DNA of 11,588 nucleotides, taken from NCBI GenBank assembly GCA_035564555.1, contig DATMTS010000001.1:1-11588 (forward strand), in the 5' to 3' direction. This document shows positions 6,910-11,588 of this stretch, piece after piece. The DNA comes from DATMTS01 sp035564555. Its GTDB lineage: Bacteria > Actinomycetota > Actinomycetes > Actinomycetales > Microbacteriaceae. Within the stretch, counting starts at the first letter, position 1; each line of letters begins with the position of its first letter. The translations under genes were made by a program, and so were the position numbers. The notes beneath the pieces were generated by a model. The model was not told the DNA's origin and did no database searches. It saw only the letters and a list, made by a program, of their open reading frames with translations.

Positions 6910-8853
6910 GTGGAGATCGAGACGGCGCGACGCCGTGGCCTGCGCAGTTGGATGCTGGACGGGCTGGTCGACTCCAGCGGCGGGCATCAGGGGCCGCATG
7001 CCAGTTCGACCGAGAAGACGCACTCGTGGTGGAGCGTGATGTGCCTGACGGGCGTCGACTATTTCTCCACCCTGGGTTATCAGCCGGCAATCGCGGCGCT
7101 GGCCGCCGGGTTGATCTCGCCCTTCGCGACGATCGTGCTGCTCGCGCTGACGCTCGGCGGCGCCCTGCCGGTGTATCGGCGTGTCGCCAAGGAGAGCTTT
7201 CAGGGGTCGGGGTCGATCGCGATGCTGGAGCGGCTGCTGCCCTGGTGGGCGGGCAAGCTGTTCGTGCTGGTGCTGCTCGGGTTCGCCGCGACCGACTTCA
7301 TGATCACGATCACGCTGTCTGCCGCCGACGCATCGGCGCACGCTGTCGAGAACCCGTTCGCGCCCAGCTGGTTCCACGGCGCGAACGTGCCGATCACCGT
7401 CGCACTGATCCTGTTGCTCGGCGCGGTGTTCCTGAAGGGATTCCGGGAGGCGGTCGGAATCGCGGTGGTGCTGGTCGGCGTCTATCTCGTGCTCAACGCG
7501 GTCGTGGTGGCCGTCGCGTTGGTCGCCGTGATCGATCATCCAGTGGCCATCACCGACTGGTGGAGCGCGTTGAACACCCAGCACGGCAATCCCCTGTTGG
7601 TCGCGGGCATCGCGCTCATCGTCTTCCCCAAGCTGGCGCTGGGGCTGTCCGGGTTCGAGACCGGCGTCGCGGTGATGCCGCAGATCACCGGCAGCGCCAC
7701 CGACACCGTCGCGAATCCGGCCGGCCGCATCCGGGGCACGAAGCGCTTGCTGACCACCGCGGCTCTGATCATGAGCGTGTTCCTGCTCACGTCGAGCCTC
7801 GTCACGACGCTGCTCATCCCGCAGCGGGAGTTCCAACCGGGCGCACCGGCCAACGGACGTGCGCTGGCCTACCTCGCCCACGAGTATCTGGGCCAGGGCT
7901 TCGGAACCGTCTACGACCTCAGCACGATAGCCATCCTGTGGTTCGCGGGGGCCTCGGCGATGGCGGGCCTGCTGAACCTCGTGCCCCGGTACCTGCCGCG
8001 TTACGGCATGGCTCCGCAGTGGGCCAGGGCGGTTCGCCCGCTCGTCATCGTGTTCACACTCATCGCTTTGCTCATCACCTGGATCTTCGACGCGAACGTC
8101 GATGCGCAGGGCGGCGCGTACGCCACCGGTGTGCTCGTCCTGATCACGTCCGCAGCCATCGCCGTGACCCTCTCGGCCCGTCGCAGGGCTCAGCGAGGCC
8201 GCACGATCGCGTTCGCCGTCATCTCGCTCGTCTTCATCTACACGACGGTCGCGAACGTGATCGAACGACCGGACGGCGTGCGCATCGCGGGCCTGTTCAT
8301 CCTCGGCATCCTCGTCGTGTCGATCCTCTCGCGGGTGCGCAGGTCGTTTCAGCTGCGCGCCAGTTCGATCAGGTTCGACGCCATGGCCGCCGGTTTCGCC
8401 ATCGAGGACGCCGACGAATACGACTCGATCCGCATCGTCGCCCACGAGCCGGATGTCGACACCGCAGCGACCTACAGCGGCAAACTCCGGGAGGAACGCC
8501 GTGACGGCGGCATTCCGCAGCGCACGCCGATCATCTTCCTCGAGGTGCTGCCCTCGGACTCCTCCGATTTCGAAGAAGACCTCGAGGTGGTCGGCGTCAA
8601 CAAGCACGGCTACCGGGTGCTGCAGGTCACCAGCGGCAACGTGCCGAACACGATCGCTGCGGTGCTGCTGCACATCCGCGAACTGACGGGAGTGATTCCG
8701 GATGTCTACTTCGAGTGGACCGAGGGCAACCCCATCTCGAACATGTTCAAGTTCCTGATCACCGGCGTGGGCGAAGTCGCTCCGGTCACCCGTGAGGTGC
8801 TGCGTGAGTCTGAGAAGGACCGCAGACGCCGCCCTGCGGTGCACGTGAACTGA
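6910..8853 (+). CDS. APC-superfamily transporter, KimA/KUP-like potassium importer with cytosolic C-terminal domain
   Basis: A 647-residue protein with about 12 membrane segments (46-474) and a soluble C-terminal domain (about 480-647). Such genes are often labelled amino-acid permease. Here the K+-coordinating residues of B. subtilis KimA line up by spacing (KimA numbering from memory): Asp50 and Tyr57 in GVDYFSTLGYQ (KimA Asp36/Tyr43, same gap of 7), Asp129 and Ser137 in ATDFMITITLSAAD (Asp117/Ser125, same gap of 8; Tyr118 is Phe130), and Ser247/Glu250 in GLSGFETG (Thr230/Glu233). This favours proton-coupled K+ uptake. SFQGSGSIAMLERLLPWW (97-114) occupies the region where KimA has its glycine-rich loop. 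GTG 6910 is chosen because the next in-frame ATG (6952) also lacks a ribosome site and a -10-like hexamer sits 7 bases upstream. It ends 6 bp from the convergent esterase gene. The C-terminal domain may sense a ligand, as in KimA where c-di-AMP acts; that is inference. Confidence 0.88.
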   Translation: MEIETARRRGLRSWMLDGLVDSSGGHQGPHASSTEKTHSWWSVMCLTGVDYFSTLGYQPAIAALAAGLISPFATIVLLALTLGGALPVYRRVAKESFQGSGSIAMLERLLPWWAGKLFVLVLLGFAATDFMITITLSAADASAHAVENPFAPSWFHGANVPITVALILLLGAVFLKGFREAVGIAVVLVGVYLVLNAVVVAVALVAVIDHPVAITDWWSALNTQHGNPLLVAGIALIVFPKLALGLSGFETGVAVMPQITGSATDTVANPAGRIRGTKRLLTTAALIMSVFLLTSSLVTTLLIPQREFQPGAPANGRALAYLAHEYLGQGFGTVYDLSTIAILWFAGASAMAGLLNLVPRYLPRYGMAPQWARAVRPLVIVFTLIALLITWIFDANVDAQGGAYATGVLVLITSAAIAVTLSARRRAQRGRTIAFAVISLVFIYTTVANVIERPDGVRIAGLFILGILVVSILSRVRRSFQLRASSIRFDAMAAGFAIEDADEYDSIRIVAHEPDVDTAATYSGKLREERRDGGIPQRTPIIFLEVLPSDSSDFEEDLEVVGVNKHGYRVLQVTSGNVPNTIAAVLLHIRELTGVIPDVYFEWTEGNPISNMFKFLITGVGEVAPVTREVLRESEKDRRRRPAVHVN

Positions 8854-8859
8854 GGAGCG

Positions 8860-9816
8860 TCAGCCGGCAGCCATCGAACGGCCGGTGACCCGCCGCACGA
8901 ACTGCCGCAGCCGTCGGTAGACCTCCTGCGATTCCGGATAGCTCGCATCCTGCTGCCAGGTGTGCTCGGTGTTCTTGGACCCGAAGTCGTAGATCAGCAC
9001 GTCGACGTGCACGCCGTGCGAGCGCAGTGACCTGATGAAGTTGAGGTTGGCGCCGTAGAAGAAGTCGCGCTCGCTGGTGGTCACGAACACCGGTACGAAC
9101 CGTTCATCCAGCCATTCGATCGGTGAGAGCCAGCGCGACGCGCCGCGCAACGGCAGGCCCTTTCCGCGGCCGGGCAGGAGCATCCTGACGAATCCCATGC
9201 CCATGACGAAGCCGGGATCGAACATCACGGAGAAGTCCACGGCGCTGCAATGCAACGCGAGCCCTCGCAGGTCGCTGCGCCGGCACGACGGGTCGATGCC
9301 GTAATGCGCACCCAGTTCTTGGCGCGTGGTCATAGCGGCCAGCAGAGCCGCGATCTGACCGCCGGCCGAGTCGCCGCCGAGAACGATCGCGCCGGGGTCG
9401 CCCCCGAAGGCCGCGACGTTGTCGCGCACCCAGCCCAGCGCAGCATCGCCGTCGCGCAGCATGTGCTGCATGTGGAAGCGTCCGGCCGGACGGTAGTTGA
9501 CGTTCACCACGACGATGCCGTGCTCGGCCTGACTGGCGCAGTATTTCGTGAGCGCAGCCTTGTCTCCCGAGGTCCACCCGCCGCCGTGGAAGTACACATA
9601 CACCGGGAGCCCGCCATCACCCCTGCTGCGCGGGGCGACGACGTCGAGCAGGTGCGAGGGGATGCCGTCGCCGAGATAGTCGATGTCGTAGGTGTAATCG
9701 ACGGATTCGATCGGCCGGCGGTTGAACCTGCGCCGCTCGTGCGGACCGAGTTGCGACATCAGAACCCGCCACAACCACACGGGTACCCGCGGAAGCGTGC
9801 GGCGCCTGCCCGACAT
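8860..9816 (-). CDS. HSL-type alpha/beta-hydrolase (esterase/lipase family IV)
   Basis: A 318-residue hydrolase of short-chain carboxylic esters or amides. It shows the hormone-sensitive-lipase oxyanion-hole motif HGGGW (77-81) and the nucleophile elbow GDSAGG (148-153, Ser150). The other triad members are probably Asp251 in TSERDFFYGAN and His285 in NTEHTWQQD, at family-like spacing. Length agrees with family IV esterases (about 300-330). The N-terminus is basic and contains VPVWLWRVLM (11-20), a short hydrophobic stretch too weak to call a signal peptide, so a cytoplasmic location is likely. ATG 9816 is preferred over GTG 9825: neither has a Shine-Dalgarno sequence, but TACCGT (9829-9824) is positioned like a -10 for a leaderless message at 9816. 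It is the third gene of a minus-strand run, 60 bp after the unknown protein, and ends 6 bp from the convergent transporter. The natural substrate is unknown. Confidence 0.9.
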   Translation of the reverse strand: MSGRRRTLPRVPVWLWRVLMSQLGPHERRRFNRRPIESVDYTYDIDYLGDGIPSHLLDVVAPRSRGDGGLPVYVYFHGGGWTSGDKAALTKYCASQAEHGIVVVNVNYRPAGRFHMQHMLRDGDAALGWVRDNVAAFGGDPGAIVLGGDSAGGQIAALLAAMTTRQELGAHYGIDPSCRRSDLRGLALHCSAVDFSVMFDPGFVMGMGFVRMLLPGRGKGLPLRGASRWLSPIEWLDERFVPVFVTTSERDFFYGANLNFIRSLRSHGVHVDVLIYDFGSKNTEHTWQQDASYPESQEVYRRLRQFVRRVTGRSMAAG

Positions 9817-9876
9817 GTGCGCCACGGTAGTGCGGGAGGTTTCGGATCGGCTGAGCGAGTGGACCGTTCGCGGAAC

Positions 9877-10296
9877 CTAGTCGCCGACCGGTTGCGCCGC
9901 CTCGGCGATCAGTGCGAGCACGGCGACCGCGTAGGCGGATGCGGCGTCCGGAGCGTCGAAGGAGGATGTCCGGCCGTCGCGTTCGGTCTCCACCCGGTAG
10001 CCGTCGTCGGATCGCGAAAGCGTCCGGAAGGTTCCGCCGAGAATCTCGCGCAGCTGATCCTCCCGCGGCAGCCAGACGGCGTTCTCGATCGCGACCGAGT
10101 CGAGCGCCCACTCGGTCGTCCCGTTGAATCCGAGGATGGTCCCGGTGTCGAACTCGTGTGGTTCCACAGTCATATCGCTGACCGTGAACACCTCGGACTC
10201 GAACTCGCCGGAATCGATGCTGAACGCATCGCCCGACGCCGGATGCCAGCGCAGGCCCGCGCTGCGAAGCCGGCGGGCCAGACTCATGGAGATCAT
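9877..10296 (-). CDS. Conserved-looking protein of unknown function
   Basis: A 139-residue soluble protein that I cannot assign with confidence. It begins with a basic helix (SLARRLRSAGL), continues with WHPASGDAFSI, an acidic stretch (DSGEFESEVFTV), then a central block LGFNGTTEWALDSV (55-68) followed by ENAVWLPREDQLREILGG (71-88), and ends in an alanine-rich helix (119-134). I have an impression that similar short proteins occur across Microbacteriaceae, sometimes labelled CpaE-like pilus proteins, but no Walker motif or response-regulator motif is visible, so that label would not be justified. No membrane segment or signal peptide. ATG 10296 is chosen: CATAAT lies 7 bases upstream as a -10; GTG 10299 and ATG 10287 are alternatives. 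It starts 7 bp after the methyltransferase stop, so it is probably co-transcribed with it and perhaps also read from its own leaderless promoter. Confidence 0.85.
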   Translation of the reverse strand: MISMSLARRLRSAGLRWHPASGDAFSIDSGEFESEVFTVSDMTVEPHEFDTGTILGFNGTTEWALDSVAIENAVWLPREDQLREILGGTFRTLSRSDDGYRVETERDGRTSSFDAPDAASAYAVAVLALIAEAAQPVGD

Positions 10297-10302
10297 CACG
10301 CC

Positions 10303-10308
10303 ATTATG
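10303..10308 (-). promoter_or_regulatory. -10 hexamer suggesting a leaderless ATG start
   Basis: CATAAT (minus strand 10308-10303) differs by one base from TATAAT and lies 7 bases before the A of ATG 10296, overlapping the TAA stop of the upstream methyltransferase. No Shine-Dalgarno sequence precedes the ATG; AGGGAG is 21 bases upstream, too far. The -35 region (TGGTCG) is weak. Confidence 0.4.
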
Positions 10309-10966
10309 CGTCGTGCTCCCTGTTGCGACCAGGGGCGTCGACGACGAACTCGGCGATCAGGCATTCATCGTGCGGCTCGGGATGCGTCCAGGTGATGTGC
10401 CGCGAGAGACGCATACCGCCCGCGCGCGCGAAGTCGGCGAGCGCATCCAGCGTTCCGAAGGCGAAGTGCCGAGCGGTCAAGGGACCGTGCGCCCCCGGCG
10501 CGGGCCGAGCACCCGTTGCGTCGGCGCGGAACACAGCGACCACGACGCGGCCGCTTTCGCGCAGGACCCGGCGCCACTCCAGTAGAGCGGCGATCGGATC
10601 GGCGAACAGGTGCAGGGCGGTCACGCAGGTCACGAGGTCGAAGGTGGCGGTCGGGAAGGGCAGTGCCTGGGCGTCGGCGCGCACGAACTGCGCGGCAGGC
10701 AGCGCCGATCGCGCGACCGCCAGCATCCCTTCGGAGACGTCGACTCCGACCAGTCGACGCGTGCCTTCGACCGGGAGGGACCGCAGCACGAGACCGGTGC
10801 CGGTGGCGACATCGAGCATCGCTTCGATGTCGGAGAGGCGCACGAAGCCGGCCACGGCGGCAGCCAGTCCGCGATGCATCGAACTCCTGTCGTACTCAGG
10901 CGCGCGGCCGTCGAATCGGGCGGCGATCTCCGCGAGTTCACGAAGCCGTTCGGACTGCTCTGCCAT
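10304..10966 (-). CDS. Class I SAM-dependent methyltransferase (UbiE/Methyltransf_11 type)
   Basis: A 220-residue cytoplasmic methyltransferase with a Rossmann-like fold. SAM-binding motif I is LDVATGTGLVL (51-61). The acidic end of strand 2 is Asp76 in LVGVDVSEGM, which should bind the SAM ribose. Then come ADAQALPFPTATFDLVTC (97-114) with the motif II aspartate, and RVLRESGRVVVAVF (133-146), the motif III region, as in the UbiE/MenG-like group. The acceptor cannot be deduced; the C-terminal half has no diagnostic motif. The frame is open back to 11173, but that extension runs through the hsp20 control region and into the hsp20 gene, so the ATG at 10966 is the sensible start. Its ribosome site is poor (GAG 3 bases upstream); CAGAAT at 10978-10973 is a possible -10 for a leaderless message. 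It is divergent from hsp20 and leads a three-gene minus-strand run. Confidence 0.88.
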   Translation of the reverse strand: MAEQSERLRELAEIAARFDGRAPEYDRSSMHRGLAAAVAGFVRLSDIEAMLDVATGTGLVLRSLPVEGTRRLVGVDVSEGMLAVARSALPAAQFVRADAQALPFPTATFDLVTCVTALHLFADPIAALLEWRRVLRESGRVVVAVFRADATGARPAPGAHGPLTARHFAFGTLDALADFARAGGMRLSRHITWTHPEPHDECLIAEFVVDAPGRNREHDA

Positions 10967-11011
10967 GAGCTCATTCTGACTCAGCGCAGCGCCGGAATGA
11001 CGAAAATCCTC

Positions 11012-11038
11012 TTGGCACTCCTGCATCGCGAGTGCTAA
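11012..11038. promoter_or_regulatory. CIRCE element (HrcA operator)
   Basis: TTGGCACTC (11012-11020), nine bases, then GAGTGCTAA (11030-11038). The CIRCE consensus is TTAGCACTC-N9-GAGTGCTAA; 17 of 18 arm bases match, with the spacer exactly nine. CIRCE is the binding site of the heat-shock repressor HrcA. Its left arm contains the -35 and its right arm enters the -10 of the hsp20 promoter, so bound HrcA would block RNA polymerase. It lies 46 bases upstream of the divergent methyltransferase start. Confidence 0.9.
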
Positions 11039-11041
11039 TCT
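11012..11041 (+). promoter_or_regulatory. Sigma-A-like promoter of hsp20
   Basis: TTGGCA (11012-11017, one mismatch to TTGACA) and TAATCT (11036-11041, TAnnnT form) are separated by 18 bases. Transcription should start near 11048-11050, giving a leader of about 75 nt. The promoter is almost completely covered by the CIRCE element. Confidence 0.7.
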
Positions 11042-11050
11042 GGGCACATA

Positions 11051-11071
11051 GTTGAGCCGAAGAGGCTCAAG
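11051..11071. promoter_or_regulatory. HAIR-like inverted repeat (probable HspR operator)
   Basis: GTTGAGC (11051-11057), seven bases, then GCTCAAG (11065-11071). The HspR-associated inverted repeat is CTTGAGT-N7-ACTCAAG; spacing is exact and 11 of 14 arm bases match, two of the three differences being a paired change at the innermost position that keeps the symmetry. It lies just after the predicted transcription start of hsp20, suited to a roadblock by HspR, the MerR-type repressor of dnaK/clpB genes in actinobacteria. Confidence 0.75.
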
Positions 11072-11077
11072 TCTAGA

Positions 11078-11102
11078 ACGCGAAAGCGTGCTGGCCGCAC
11101 GC
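11078..11102 (+). promoter_or_regulatory. Two mutually exclusive hairpins in the hsp20 leader
   Basis: ACGC (11078-11081) pairs with GCGT (11086-11089) around a GAAA tetraloop of the GNRA type. Alternatively GCGTGC (11086-11091) pairs with GCACGC (11097-11102) around a 5-base loop. Both use 11086-11089, so only one can form. The second is stronger and ends 4 bases before the ribosome-binding site. A regulatory role is speculative. Confidence 0.3.
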
Positions 11103-11106
11103 AGAG

Positions 11107-11114
11107 AAAAGGAG
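11107..11114 (+). promoter_or_regulatory. Strong ribosome-binding site of hsp20
   Basis: AAAAGGAG ends 7 bases before ATG 11122, in an A-rich, probably unstructured stretch. It fixes the start codon and contrasts with the neighbouring genes that lack such a site. Confidence 0.85.
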
Positions 11115-11121
11115 TTGAAAA

Positions 11122-11580
11122 ATGGCCATGAATTTCGACCCGTTCCGTGAGCTCGACCGCGTCGCGGGAGCACTCTTCGAGAACCGCGGACCCCGTCTGA
11201 TGCCGATGGACCTGTACCGGGACGGCGACACCTACGTGCTGAACGCCGATCTGCCGGGCATCGATCCCGGATCGGTCGACATCGACGTTGACGGGCAGCT
11301 GCTCACCATTCGGGCAGAACGCACCCTGACCAGCGGCGACGGAGTGAAGTGGCTCTCCCGCGAACGCCAGTCCGGCTCATTCCTGCGCCAGTTGAACCTG
11401 GGTCAGGGCATCGACACCGAGCGCATCTCGGCCCACTACGACAACGGCGTGCTGAGCGTCACGATCCCGGTCAGCGAGCGGGCGAAGCCGCGCAAGATCG
11501 AGGTGGCGAACTCCGGTTCCCAAAAACGGAACACCGTGACCGTCGAAGAGAAGCACGGCGACAAGTCCGTCGAGGCCTAG
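11122..11580 (+). CDS. hsp20: Small heat-shock protein, Hsp20/alpha-crystallin family
   Basis: A 152-residue ATP-independent holdase chaperone that keeps unfolding proteins soluble until DnaK or ClpB act; it works as large cytoplasmic oligomers. The alpha-crystallin domain spans about 27-118, starting with MPMDLYRDGDTYVLNADLPG and ending with the family signature AHYDNGVLSVTIPV (104-117). The C-terminal anchoring motif I-x-[IV] is present as IEV (126-128), after which comes a charged, flexible tail. The N-terminal arm (MNFDPFRELDRV) has the usual D-P-F start. Length is typical for bacterial class A members. The TAG stop is 8 bases before the window end. Control is by a promoter covered by CIRCE and followed by a HAIR-like repeat, so expression should rise when HrcA and HspR release DNA during heat stress (inference from the operators). 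Confidence 0.95.
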   Translation: MAMNFDPFRELDRVAGALFENRGPRLMPMDLYRDGDTYVLNADLPGIDPGSVDIDVDGQLLTIRAERTLTSGDGVKWLSRERQSGSFLRQLNLGQGIDTERISAHYDNGVLSVTIPVSERAKPRKIEVANSGSQKRNTVTVEEKHGDKSVEA

Positions 11581-11588
11581 TCGAACGG

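Noticed and set aside
6826..8844. Very long antisense open frame (672 codons) opposite the KimA-like transporter
   Set aside because: Its translation is rich in Arg, Asp, His and Gln with no hydrophobic pattern or motif, as expected from the complement of a GC-rich membrane-protein gene. The plus-strand frame has clear family motifs.
10994..11053. SigH/SigR-type promoter (GGAA-N18/19-GTT) for hsp20
   Set aside because: GGAA occurs at 10994-10997, but no GTT follows at the required distance; the sigma-A-like promoter under CIRCE fits better.
10967..11173. Longer start for the methyltransferase
   Set aside because: The extra residues would be encoded across the CIRCE/HAIR region and the beginning of hsp20 and show no methyltransferase similarity.

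Overview
This is a GC-rich, gene-dense chromosomal segment from a high-GC Gram-positive bacterium, most likely an actinobacterium of the Microbacteriaceae type (inference). The grounds are strong G/C bias at third codon positions, long antisense shadow frames, GTG starts, several genes without a Shine-Dalgarno sequence, and an actinobacterial-style HspR operator beside a CIRCE element. There is no phage, transposon, CRISPR array, tRNA or rRNA. The content is mostly transport, central metabolism and stress response.

Layout. Positions 1-3636 are all minus strand. In transcription order they hold an AzgA-type purine permease (NCS2 superfamily), a small DUF4190-like membrane protein, a class 3 aldehyde dehydrogenase, and the 5' part of aspA (aspartate ammonia-lyase), which runs off the left edge. 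A uracil permease (UraA type) runs divergently from the purine permease at 3803-5083, so two nucleobase importers share a 166 bp intergenic region. Positions 5160-6685 (minus) hold a PiT-family phosphate transporter and a 110-residue two-helix membrane protein joined to it by an ATGA stop/start overlap. Positions 6910-8853 (plus) encode a 647-residue APC-superfamily transporter. Its K+-site residues line up by spacing with those of the potassium importer KimA, so I read it as a K+ transporter rather than an amino-acid permease. Positions 8860-10966 (minus) hold, in transcription order, a SAM-dependent methyltransferase, a conserved-looking protein of unknown function, and an HSL-type esterase. 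Positions 11122-11580 (plus) encode a small heat-shock protein (Hsp20).

The clearest regulatory signal is upstream of hsp20. A CIRCE element (HrcA operator, one mismatch) sits exactly over a sigma-A-like promoter, and a HAIR-like inverted repeat (HspR operator) follows a few bases after the predicted transcription start. This suggests double repression of hsp20. A second pattern is that four genes lacking a Shine-Dalgarno sequence (6910 plus; 10966, 10296 and 9816 minus) have an A/T-containing -10-like hexamer 7-8 nt before the start codon, the geometry expected for leaderless transcripts.

I see no obviously novel multi-gene defence or biosynthetic system. The least explained items are the PiT-coupled small membrane protein, the 139-residue unknown protein, and the tandem CIRCE/HAIR control region. 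There is no gene-free stretch longer than 300 bases; the longest (6686-6909) is 224 bp.
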